Of a DNA stretch of 64,000 bases, positions 48,201-59,600 are shown in pieces. Source of the stretch: Mesorhabditis belari. Lineage: Eukaryota; Nematoda; Chromadorea; Rhabditida; Rhabditidae. Every line of letters begins with the position of its first letter. Position 1 is the first letter of the stretch. The stretch is from NCBI GenBank assembly GCA_958450365.1, contig CAUEEP010000741.1:3434501-3498500 (forward strand), given 5' to 3'. Both the position numbers and the translations under genes were made by a program. The notes beneath the pieces are model-generated. The model was given only the letters and a program-made list of their open reading frames with translations. It was not told the origin of the DNA and did not search any database.

Positions 48201-51200
48201 ACGAGAAAAGACCGAAGCTGAGCTCGATCAATTGTACAGCAAAATTAGGAGAAATGAGAGAAGAGATGTGAGAGAATTTAGCATTTAGTTTAGATAAATT
48301 TCGATTTAGAGAAATGTTTTCCATATAATCTTTAGGCGGTTTCTCCTTTGCCCGGAACCAGTCACCAAATTGATCTCATACAAACGAACGGAGAGGTGTT
48401 GAGAGAAGATTTGGGAAGAGCGGCGAATGGACAGGTTTGCATTATGGTGATTGCAATCTGGTAACTGCAATTGTGTAAACGATATACGATCGAAGAAATT
48501 AAAAGAAAAACCATAATGCAATGCGCTACAAAATGCTAGAAATTACTTCAAAAGAGAAACAAAAACAAAAAGCCGGATCAGGGACGAAACCCCGATCCTG
48601 TGGGCGCTAGTCTAATGCGTTATCCACTAGGCCACCAAAGCACCTCTCCTGTTCCAGGAAGGAGCGTTTTAAAGCCTTTTAAAGCAAAATTTCAATCAAA
48701 AATTTGGCGTCAAAACGGATGCTTTAAAAGGCTCTTTCCTAGGGGAGAAGGCGGGTCCTAGCCGCTGTTGTCACACTGCCTGGATGGCTTAGTGGCGCAC
48801 GCTTTAGGCTTCCGCTCACACGATCAGGGTTTGGTTCCTGATTCAGCTTTTTGTCTTTGTTTTTCTTCCGTTTTAACACCAAAATTTTCGATTGAAGTTT
48901 TACACGCCTGGAAATTCATTTGGTAGATTTTGATGTCAGATTCGGATTCCTCATACCCGATTCTATAATTGCACTAGATTCTATAAAGATTCTATAAAGT
49001 GCACTAGATGTTCAGACAAAAGCTCACAAGCTCGTGCCTTTTCCTAGTGAGCTGCTTTGGTCTAATCTAAAGAAACTGATCTTTCTGACTATGTTGTAAA
49101 CACATTTTTTTACTTCTTTTTGCAACTTCGAAGCTTTTAGGAAGGTGACGACACATCCGGTCGAGAACCATCCTATCGCTACATCACTGTTCGAGAGAGT
49201 GCTGAGGTAGGCAATGCTGGCAAAATTTAGTATGAATTTGGGCCCGATACTGATTCAGATAGTCATTCAGATTCAGATTTAGGTAGACAAACAGATAGAG
49301 TCTTCCAAGACGGAAGTGCTTCATGACTGGATACCAGTTTCAAGCTCATTCCATAAGTTTCAGGTGATCCGAGAACGTCTCCGTCAACAAGGTCAACTTG
49401 GGCCCGGTGGTCTTCCAATCAGAGAGCACTACTATTCAACAATTGGCAATGAATATGAGACGGTTGATGGAACGAGCACAACATATAGTCGAGTCAGAGA
49501 ACAACAACCGTCGTCAACAAGCTCTCGTCATTCGCAGTGTAAGCAAAATGAGTAGCATAGAAGCATAGAAAAAAAGAAATATAAATGTAAAGTGTAAATA
49601 TGACGATCTTATTTCTATAATTGAAAATCTGACAATCTAGTTTCTCTATTCGATTTAGTGACTCCACCAAGCGCCTTATCGATCTCGGTAAACCCGGCTG
49701 GGGAATACGCGCCAGCTCCACCAACTTCACCAATTCCCGAACGGACACCAGAGTTGTTTGATCGGGTTAGTTTTATTGTTAGCTTACTAGGGAAAAGCAT
49801 AAGGTGAGCTAAACTCAAGATGAGCCTTTTTCTGGCTACAATTAGCTGCAAAATGCTAGAAGTTGCTCTAAAAGAAAAAGGAAAACAAAGGGCCGCATCA
49901 GGGACAGAACCCTGATCGTCTGGGCGGTAATCTAATCGGTTATCCACTAGGCCATCAACGTACAGAAAAGAAAGAAAAGAAAGAAAAGAAAGAAAAGAAA
50001 GAAAAGAAAGAAACCTTTTAAGGCATCCATTTAGTGCTAGCTGTTGACCAATAAAAAGCATCTTTTTTGGAATAAAAACAAGACTAGAGAAAGAAAAATC
50101 GGCACCTGCTATGGTTGAAAGTCTGGGCTCTAAAGCCTTTCTGTTCAAAAGTCAGAAATAGAAGACTTAAAGTTCTGTAGAAGTTCTGTAGTTCTGTAGT
50201 TCTGTAGAAGTTCTGTAGTTCTGTAGTTCTGTAGTTTTGTAGAAGTAGAAAAGTTCTTTAGCTACATCGTCTACTTCATAAATCGTTAGCAGGACCCTAT
50301 ATAACTCAATTTCTAATCTTTAGCTTCACCAAGGCTCCTCCCGAACACCAGAAGACTCAACTGGATTGATGTATTCGGTGATCAGAAAGACTCCAACCGG
50401 CCCATCGCCAACCATTCCCACTGTTGTCAAACCTCCATCGAGATCCCGACCAAATAGCGAATCACATGGTTGGTTTAAACAATAAGCATGACCTAACACA
50501 AACAATAAGCATGACTTCTAACATTCTAAATATCCCAATTCGCTCACTAATTCCTCTCCTCTACTCATTGTCTCAGAGTCCGTGTGGCCTTCGGTGGTGG
50601 TTTCTGCAAACAGATCATCAAATCAATCAATCAATCAACAACATCGTCAAACGAAGCAAGGAGAGTACTGCGACGAGATTCAATCATTCATGAATCGACC
50701 CGTTCTCCCGTATGGATCTGAGGCTGTAAGCTTTCTTTTTAAGTTTATTCTTTGGTTTGCACGCTGCTTGGTGAAGGGGCACTTTTTTCGGACATCACTT
50801 ATCTTTTAGCTAATTGAATAGTTGATGATTATAAAAGAAACACTGGCAAGAGGTAAACAGCGCTTACAAGGAGTCAATTCAGTCAAGTAAAGCACCGGGT
50901 CGAGCTGGCCTTTTGATTCAAGACCAAGTCCATCTTATAGAGTCGGCCTGGGCCATCGGCCATAGAGTCGGCCATAGAGTCGGCCATCTTATAGAGTCGG
51001 CCTCGAATCCGTTTTTAGTTTTTGCAGAACCCTCAAGAATATAAGAAAATAAGATATTTTGCATAGAAAATCAATTTGCATTTCGAGCTCCTTATGGGGC
51101 TGTCACACGCTTCTCAATCAAATGTCTCGGTGGCTTAGTGGATAGTCTGCTAGACTGCCGAACCGGTAAAAACCTGCAAGTTCAAGTCCCACTCTTGCCA

Positions 51201-54200
51201 AATTTTTTTGCATTCTTAAGAAACTATTTCTCAACGCATTTGCATTGAATTATTTATCGAGTTTTCTACGCCGCTTTCTGTAACTTTAGCAAATACAAAA
51301 GAGCAAATACAAAAGAACAAAATCAATAGATAAGTATTGAAAAGTTTAACACTTTTTGCCGCTTTTCTGAAAGCTACAGAAAGCGGTGAAAGCTACAGAA
51401 TAAAATTCAACTTGTTTATTCATTGCAAATACTCAGGGAAATAGTTTTTTAAAAAAGCAAAAAGTCTCGCGAGAGTGGGATTCGAAATTGGCGACAAAAG
51501 AGTAACAGGTTCGGTAGTATAGCAGACTATTCACGCACCACCAAAGCAGATGTTAAGGGAGTGTATGGCGGCTTCTTAAGGAGTTTGAAATTTAAAGATC
51601 TCACGTTTTGCCAAAACAAAGAACGGATTCGAGATCCCCATGGCCGACTCTATAAGTCTTGATCGACTCTATAAGACTTGATCTTGAGTGAGCCAAAGAT
51701 CAAAGCCAAAGATCAGTCAGTGAGTCAAAGATCAGCTAGACTCAGTGCCTTTTCCTTGTTAGATATAGCTTTGATGCAATACCCTTATATCCAAGTGTGT
51801 TTAGGGAATTCAACAGCAAAAATCTATTCAGATTCTTGTTGAATCTGAATCTATCTATTCAGACTCAACTCTAGTTCCGCTAGAGTTAATCAGAGCCGGA
51901 TTAAAGTTGATCTTTAGTTAGTAATCTCTTTTAAAAACTAGCCCAAGTATATTTAACAAAAAAAATGCTAGATGTAGTGCATTTGAAATCAATTTTTAAC
52001 TTTTCAGTTGGTCAACAAGCGGGTCACCGAGGAGCGCGAGACGGTGACGGAAGAAAGGAGGAGCCGCGGGCCAATGCCTGACCCACCAATATCAAAATCT
52101 GAGTCTAGGTCTGCAAAAATCTATCTCCAATGCTTTTTATATTAAACAGGCTCATCATTCTCTATTTTCTTTTAGAGATTTCGTCCACTATCGCCATCCT
52201 TCGCCAAACTCTGCCAATCGTTTCAGTGCCACAAGTGTCAACTCGAATCAGGGGTTTGTTGTTTATTTATTTCAAAACTATAATACCAAAAGGAATCTAC
52301 AAAATCTACAATTCAGATTGTCAATATTTTTAGACTATACTTGTCCTCTGAATCAGAAGTCGATCAAATCCATAATCAACGAGTTCTTAATGTCGAAATC
52401 AAACGGGTCCAAGAGCGACATCAACCACTTCTCAACGAGCACATCGTGCAAATCAAAGCGATTCAAGAACAGAGACCGGCTACGCTACAAATTGAACAGG
52501 TATTTTTTTAAAAATGCAATAATTTCTATGTAGAAATGAATTTCAAATGTAGAAATCAACGCCCGGCCCATCTTCTCCACTTGGAAACGCCGCGTCCGAG
52601 AGATCTGATTCATCGGAAAGAAGTGAGCTTATTTTTAAACTTATTTTAGTTTTTATTTATTAGTTTGGGGTGCGACCCGCTTTAACCTTATCCACGAGGA
52701 TGATTCTGCTTAAGAATGGCCGAATAGCACAAAAGGTTAAAAAGGGTTTCCCCAAAAGCGCTTATAACGTCACAAGAACACGTAGTATCCAACAATAGAT
52801 TAATACTCTTGAGAAGAGTACGGATCGGATTGATACTACGTCGATGGTGACACAAATGTTAGTAAAACCAGTCTCTCTACAATGTTAAACCAGTTATCTA
52901 AGCAGGATTTAAAACCTGAAGGGTAGCATAAAGCAAAGTGAATTTATAACGTTACTGTTTATTAGTACAGAACCAAAATGCAACAATACCCATTACAAAA
53001 ACAGCATGCGCATCAAAATGAAACAACAAAGTCCCCCAAGAAAGAAGGCAAAAACAACCCGCAGACGAAAAAAAAAGAATTTCGGGAAGGGAGAAAAGGG
53101 CGAAAAATGCGACGCGAATAATTGCAAAATAGCAACGCAAATAGGAAGGAAACGGACGCGACCTATTAATTCTGTTAGCTTCCTTTGCACTATTTTCAAA
53201 CCAAAAACCCTAACATTTCGGTAGACAAAATGGTTCAAATTCATTAGTCTTTTGTTAGCGAATTGTTGGATGGCTAAAAAGTTCTGTCCTAGTAGACTCA
53301 TCCCTATAATAAAACTTGTGAAAAGTCTAAAGTATCTCATGTTTTAATTTTTACAACTTTTCACTCTACGCTAACCATATAAACTTGAAGATATGGAAAG
53401 TGTGATTTCAAAAACGTTTTTTTAATATTATTTCCTTGAGCCAATACTGCTTTTCAGTTTTGTCGCGTTTTTCAGTCTACAATTCGTTCTCTAAACCAGT
53501 TTTTATTTCCTTAAAAGCAAATTTTGAGCATCTTTCTGAAAGAAGAATGATTTTTCTTTAAAACTTAACCAAAAATAGTCAGATTGCTTTCAAAAATTAT
53601 CGAATTTGAGAGCCTTAAATATTGTTAGTCGAGCTTAAAGATCCCGAGAGTTCAAGGGAGTTGCGTAAGATTGAGAAATGATTAAAAATGCACTTCAAAA
53701 AATTAATCCCTCTTTAAAACAAACATATATTTGTACATAGTAAATTTAGATAACAGATCAATGAGTGCTAGAGGTCGATCACAGCTCCCAATCGCCACAA
53801 ATGAGACTGAAGTGAAAGAACAAATCGGGCGATCAAGGCAACGCCGACAAGAAAGCATTGAGAGGGAACAGCGAGAGGAAAAGGAGAAAATCAATAGGTA
53901 AAACAAATTCAAATGAATTCCGATTTAAACATTTTTAGAGAATGTCGTCGACGTGAGAAAATTGAGGAGGAGCTGAAAAAGGAGAGAATGGGAACCGTTT
54001 ACACGGCGAATGACTACGTGAGTCCCTATGGATTCACGAGTGATCGAGGGTGGCCGCTAGTTGGTGGGTTTTATTTTCTCACTTTTAGAATTAGCTTTAA
54101 ATGCTTTTCCTTTAGCTTTTCCTTTAGCTTTGTAATAGAAGTGACCAGGAGCCAGGTATTGGCCTGACTTTACTGACTTAGTTCAGGTTTAGGTCAGTCA

Positions 54201-56132
54201 ACTTTGTAATAGACTTGACTAAGGAACAGAATTAGCAGATTAGAAGATGGTTAGCTAAATTTTAAAATAAATTAAATCAAGTAACCGCTATACAAAGCAA
54301 TAACAATAATATTAGCTTTGGGATTAGCTTTAAAAGTTATTTCTTTAGCTCCTGATCTTTCCCCATCTCGAGATGCCTCTCGTCCATCAAGTCGTGCTAC
54401 CACTCCCGCTCAAAATGTGATGATCATGAGTGCACCGAATATCTCTTATATTCAGGTTCATAAACAGCTTGCAGCATGATATTTGGAGAAACCTCTGGGA
54501 TTTTTTTTGAGTTTATCAAACCAATTTCTCGATTCAGCATTGAGTTTTCTGTCGTCTGCCTGCATTCGTCTTTCATTTTTCTTTGGTGCTATTGTCGTGG
54601 TGATCATGGTGGGAAAAGAAATGGGAAACGAATCTAAATTTATCTTTTCAAGAATTCTTCTATGCTTTTGATCGATTTCCCGTCAGAGAGTGAAGCCGAT
54701 GAAGATGGTGGAGGAGGGGAATGCGAGGATGGCACTTGTTTCTGTCATTCAAAGGTAATCATGTAGATAAATTGTAGATAACAATTGTAAAAGCTCAAAA
54801 CTAACTAATTGTAAGAAATTGAACTGCTCTATGTACTTACTGGTTTGACTAATCCATTTACCTAGCACTGAAAAACCCAGGCGGATCTTGGACTTAGTGG
54901 ATCTTTTTAGTTTCGCTTCAACTTACTAACTATATCAGATACAATTGATTGGATAACTCATTGTCTTGAAATCTACTGTCAATCTACCGACGACTACGAA
55001 TCTACTTGAAATCGACACTTGATCAACCAGTAGTTTCGTTTTTTGACTGCACTCAATAGTGTTTACTTTTTGAAAGTTTCGGAGTGGTTCAGCGTTCCTT
55101 TATAGTTCCTTTATAGTTCCTTCATAGTTCCTTCATAGTTCCTATTTAGTTCCTTTTATAGTTCCTTTATAGTTCCTTTATAGTTCCTAATCCTTGACTC
55201 CTTGAATAATGAATATTGAATTCGCTCCTTGAATAATCCTTGATTTTATTTCACCACATCTCTACTAAACCAAATTCTAACAGAACATGTAAATTCGTTC
55301 AAAATATATACTTCTAATGATCCCCGTTTCTTTCTGAATTGGACTTCTTTTCCGCATTTGTCGCAGTTTCTGTTCTTGTGGAAGATTTCTTATCAGGGAG
55401 TAGATCTAGTCCGCGAAGGTTTGTTGCACATCATCAATCGACTTCAATGTTGACAGCATCCTAAAAGGTCCTCCTTCTCCTTTACGGGAACACCTATCTA
55501 TCGAGGACGTGTGCCAGACGACGAGCCTTTGCCCGACCGCACAAAGAACGCCTCACCAGTGATCTAGAGATTTCCCTTTTGCTTTGTAGATGATACAAAA
55601 AGGAGATATTGAGCTTAAATTTCTTCCGGGGGTTTTCGAAATCGCGAATCGATTGAAGCTATGCATTTTATTGAGTCTATCAATTGGAGTACGGGTTTGG
55701 CTAGTCTAAAAACTGTTAGATAAACTTAGAAACTTGTTAGCTTATCTTGGAGAGGAGATTTGAAGGAAATTGTATTTGTAGCCAATTGTTGCGAACTCAT
55801 AAATCTAAATACACCTTTTCTAGTGTACATTGTTGCCCTAATCGTGGGAATGGCTGAATTAAGTACGCCAGAAAGGTTGCGTTTTGATTTAGAGCAAGAA
55901 GTACATTTTGTTGAATAGCCTTGTTGGGAATAGCGTTGTTGTTGGCTCTCTCAATAGTGTTGATCAACTTTTGAACCTATTCTTTATTCTTAATCTTTAT
56001 TTAAACCGAATTCATCTCATTTTCCAGAGTCCAAGCCGTGAAGCGGTCTCTCGCAGTAATCGTCGTCAAATGGTTGAGATCAGTCTCGATTCACCGCATC
56101 CAAATATTTTGCCACCATTTAACATTTTATAA
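45248..56132 (+). CDS. membrane-anchored protein with many Yxx(V/I) motifs, at least 21 exons
   Basis: Exons: 45248-45399, 45952-46072, 46224-46304, 46349-46474, 46645-46778, 47988-48069, 48178-48267, 48336-48434, 49141-49206, 49364-49538, 49659-49765, 50324-50468, 50577-50725, 52008-52108, 52176-52253, 52334-52499, 52553-52622, 53750-53897, 53939-54063, 54349-54455, 54689-54754, all in phase (796 codons). Possible 3' exons: 55367-55418, 55468-55567 (ends NASPVI, stop) and 56028-56132 (ends PPFNIL, stop); how they join is unresolved. Residues 9-40 form one hydrophobic span after a very short N-terminus, followed by CTTCCKK, a palmitoylation-type motif. The tail is Pro/Ser/Glu-rich with YGVI, YSAI, YESI, YSKV, YQSV, YAKV, YSKI, YRYI, YITV, YSTI, YETV, YSRV and YSVI. 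Residues about 665-720 look coiled-coil. The layout resembles vertebrate transmembrane adaptors (LAT, PAG), by analogy only. I know no named nematode homologue. Confidence 0.82.
46798..47488. mobile_element. palindromic MITE, family D
   Basis: Ends TTGGGTTGTCCAGTTATGAA and TTCATAACTGGACAACCCAA are perfect complements between TA dinucleotides. In the intron after exon 46645-46778. The arms extend inward (CGCGTTTTTTACTATTTTGT and its complement). Confidence 0.92.
47665..47740 (-). repeat. tRNA-like repeat head in an intron
   Basis: Minus strand: TGACCGACTGGCTAAGAAC and AAGGGTTCAATCCCGC. Box A and B spacing as in tRNA-Leu, but the arms do not fold well. Confidence 0.5.
48575..48845. repeat. inverted pair of tRNA-derived SINE heads
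   Basis: In the 48435-49140 intron. Minus-strand head at about 48575-48645 (TGGTGGCCTAGTGGATAACG) and plus-strand head at 48780-48840 (GGATGGCTTAGTGGCGC, CAGGGTTTGGTTCC). The flanks pair in part, making a fold-back. Confidence 0.65.
49893..50022. repeat. tRNA-derived head plus GAAAA-type microsatellite
   Basis: Minus-strand head GATGGCCTAGTGGATAACCG with CAGGGTTCTGTCCCTGA at 49893-49966, then an A/G tract (AAAGAAAAGAAAG) at 49972-50018. In the 49766-50323 intron. Confidence 0.6.
50930..51700. repeat. fold-back SINE dimer
   Basis: In the 50726-52007 intron. A plus-strand head at 51122-51195 (CGGTGGCTTAGTGGATAGTC) and a minus-strand head at 51470-51545 (GGTGCGTGAATAGTCTGC on the minus strand) sit in arms that also share GCCGACTCTATAA and its complement, GCCGCTTTCTG and others. 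Spans about 770 bp. Confidence 0.75.
52623..53749. other. 1.1-kb intron with no recognised content
   Basis: Intron of the tyrosine-motif gene. A lysine/arginine-rich ORF at 53006-53224 lies in it but joins no exon in phase. Probably unclassified repeat. Confidence 0.4.
55080..55190. repeat. 11-bp tandem repeat (TATAGTTCCTT)
   Basis: About 9 units in the 3' region of the tyrosine-motif gene. Confidence 0.88.
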
Positions 56133-56625
56133 ACAATTTGAGATCCTTACCCTAAGAACAATTTACCCTAACATTTCTCATTTTACCCTAACACCCCAAA
56201 AAACGTCAACTAGTCAATAATAAGCATTTTCCCTACAGACTGTGATATTTCTTTTTTGTTTTTCCAAAAATTTCACTTGAATTTTCACTGGTAACGCGCA
56301 GCTTTTTTTTTGATTTTAGCATTAAATTTGCATAACCGTTGTCTGGCAATCTGGCAAACTGACGCAAACTGTGCCAGAAAGCGAGCGTTTATGCAAATCG
56401 ATTTATGCATTTTGCCTAGATTTTTTTTTTGTAGATCTCGAGAAGCTTTATCGGTTTTTGTTTGTGCCAAAGATTTTGCGAATTGTAAGAAATTTACATC
56501 TATACTGACCAAAGAAATAAAGTTTTCTGAACTGATTTTCGTCTCGAAAAGGCACTCGGATACGTTGAAATCACAGAATAACAAGAAGAGAAAAAACAAG
56601 TTCGAAGCTCAAAATTGAATGGATA
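56133..56625. other. convergent intergenic region
   Basis: About 490 bp between the ends of the two convergent genes. It must hold both 3' UTRs. The ORFs on both strands (56285-56618) show no splice sites or motifs and are left out. Confidence 0.5.
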
Positions 56626-59600
56626 TCATAAAAATCTTGTGAGACACAAATAAGTAAAAGCTGTTAGAGGTAGAAAGAGGAACTTTGACGAGTTCGACCC
56701 ACGGCGTCGACTCGAACCCGAAAAGCAAAAGTGACGATTCTTGCAGATGCACTCACGCATGTCCAAGTTTTTATGAAGTCTAAAGGTGAGTTTGTTTCTA
56801 AGTTTTAAAAACAAATGAAGCACAAAATTGACCAAGTTTTTGATTAGATATAAGCAAGGAGTTGATTGGCTAAAATTGGCTACAACTGGCTAAAATTGGC
56901 TAAACAATTGGCTAAAATTGGCTAAAATTGGATAAACAATTGGCTAAAATTTGTCTAGCAATCTAACACCGCCACTAGATTACAGCGTTTTACAGGCCGT
57001 CTTGGATATCTATTAGATTGGCGGTTCAAGGTAAAAAAGGAAGCTGAGGAAAATCGTGAACCCCAGCTACTACCCCGATTCCTTTGACTTTGTCGATTAG
57101 TTGCTTAACATTTCTTTTTTCTTTCTTTCAGTTTGACTATAGCCAGTGTCATTTTTTCTTGAAACTCACGATTTGCAGTGATTCTCCTCGAGTTGCTCAA
57201 ACTGTTTCACATTTACGGCCCCGAAATTCTCGGCGCAACCACGGAGCACAAAGGACGCTCCTGAAAAGGTTTATGGCTATTTCTTTTGGTCTTGAACTGA
57301 TCTTTCTATTGATCTTTGAAGATTTGTGGAAAATCAAGTAAATAATAATTTAATCACGAGCTAAATAGTTGTTCAGGAACTAGCAGAACTAGTAGAACCT
57401 AGACATGAGAAAATTCCAACGCGAACCTAATTCCACCTTCAACCAAGTTCAGTTTCTTGGCCGTTTCTTGGCTGATTCTTGGCCGATTGCTCTGAAATTT
57501 TGTCTACAGATAGAAATCGAGATTCTCAGCTTGTAGACAAAATTTTGGAGCAATCGGCCAAGAAGCGGCTGAGAAAACGAAGGTGGAATTAGGTTCGGGT
57601 TGGAATTTTCCTAATAGAGCCAAATCTTTCATTGACAACAAGCCATGTAGCTCAACAAAAGCTTTAGAACAAAAGCTTTAGACGTTAGCTTTATAAATAT
57701 TTGATAGATCTATAATTTAGATAAATCTAAAGCTTTGCTAGCTACACATTTTCCCAACCTTGATTATGATCGGTGAGTACGAGGGTTTGACAATATCGAT
57801 GCAAACATTTCTCTCGCACAATTTTCGAGACATTTTTCCCTTCTGCACACTCGCGATTGATTTTGTCTGAAAGTCTTATTTATTTATTTTCAAATCTTTT
57901 CAAACCTCTTGGATATTCGGTTCTTCGGACGTCCAAGAAGTTCCTCACCGACGTCTGCATTTCGGGAGAGAGCATTCCCAATGGGGTTGCACAAGAGTAA
58001 CACCAATTCCCACCATCCATCTCATCTAAAGTTTAAATTGATAAGCTTTATATTTAAATTGATAAGCTTTACCTTTATATATACGATTTTAATTTATAAA
58101 GACATACCAAAGGCTGTCTATATAAATTTATCTACAAATTTCCTTCTTTTGTTTACCTTGTTCAGCATATTTCGATCGACTCTTCTCCCCTCTCAATGCC
58201 TCGGCTTTTGGCTGTTGTACAGCCATATCATAATCATAAGTCGGCTCAGGTTGTCTTCTTTTCAAATCATATTGTCTGCTAACTCCACCATAAACACTAC
58301 TCTGTTTATATTTCATTTGAGTTGCTGGTTTGAGCTCATCATCGTAGTAACGCTTTTCTTCATCCATGATCTAAAAGGGATAGCTTTTTACTCACTTTTT
58401 CACATTTTTCTCTATTTCAATGCCTTCATAAAGACGATTATTCATATTTTATGGTTTTACTGGAATTTCTACAGTTTCTTCAATGTATTAGGGGTTTGCA
58501 AAAGAAACTGCGCATGACTTTCCGGAACAATATTTTCTCTATTTGAAAGTGCTCTAACCCAGTTTAAATTTTATTCTATTGTGTTGATAACGCTTATTTA
58601 TTTTACTGATTTTCACATTTGTTCGACCATTGAATTATAAATAATTTTAGTTGTCGAAGATGACGGATCAAAAATTCGTTTTGCGGGCTTGCCTTCTCTA
58701 TGACTTTAAAATGAAGAAATCAGCATTGGAGTCGCACCGGAATCTTTGTGAAGCATTTGGAGAAAACGTTTTGAGTGAAAGAAGTTGTCAGGAATGGTTC
58801 CGGCGTTTTCGTGAAGGAGGTGAGGGCTTGGAAGACGAGCCCCATGGACATCGTCCTGTTGTCCTCGATAATGCGGAGTTGCTCGAGGTTGTCGAGTCGG
58901 ATCCAACTCAAACTTTGCCCGAATTAGCCAAATACTTTAAATGTGATTCGAGCACAATTTCTCGACACCTTCCACTTATTGGAAAAAGGAATCGTTGTGG
59001 CCAATGGGTCCCACATGAATTGTCCCCTGAAAACAAAGCCAATCGAGTTTTATTGTCTCGGATTTTATTGAAAAAGGCTACGGGCAGTGCTTTTTTTTGA
59101 AAGCATGTTGACGATGGACGAAAAGTGGATATATTTCAATAATTCAACTCGCAAAAGACAATGGTTGAGCAAAGGAGCAAGGCCGATTCCGACATCACAT
59201 CCAGAACTTCACGGAAAGAAAGTTATGCTATCGGTCTTTTGGAATATGAAAGGAATCGTTTATTTTAAACTACAAAAATCTTCAAAAACTATAACTTCTC
59301 AAAGCTACGCCGAAGAGCTGAAGAAAGTTGATGAAATTCTACGTGAAAGAGGTGTTAATCCCAAGACAATCCATTTACTCGCTCACAATTTCCGGGTACA
59401 CACATCAAACTTGGCTCAAAACACGATAGAAGAATTAGGCTGGAATCTTCTGCCTCATCCGCCATATTCCCCTGATATCGCTCCCTCAGATTACCACTTG
59501 TTCCGATCTATGCAACACTCCCTTGCAAATCAACAGTTTAACAATTACCAAGAAGTCGAAATTTGGGTGCAAGACTATTTTGCGTCACAAGATCCGGAAT

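Noticed and set aside
49615..50148. 177-aa minus-strand ORF
   Set aside because: It covers a plus-strand exon (49659-49765), a SINE head and an A/G microsatellite; no motif.
54483..54671. Hydrophobic 62-aa ORF that could be a second membrane span of the tyrosine-motif gene
   Set aside because: No acceptor joins it to exon 54349-54455 in frame, and the exon at 54689 fits better.
58388..58456. Possible extra minus-strand exon with an LYEGI motif before exon 2 of the Ly6-like gene
   Set aside because: It ends in phase 2, whereas exon 2 must be entered in phase 0. The signal-peptide exon at 60902-60813 fits exactly without it.
57909..58517. 202-aa plus-strand ORF
   Set aside because: It overlaps minus-strand exons 2 and 3 of the Ly6-like gene, which join in phase with a signal peptide and ten cysteines.
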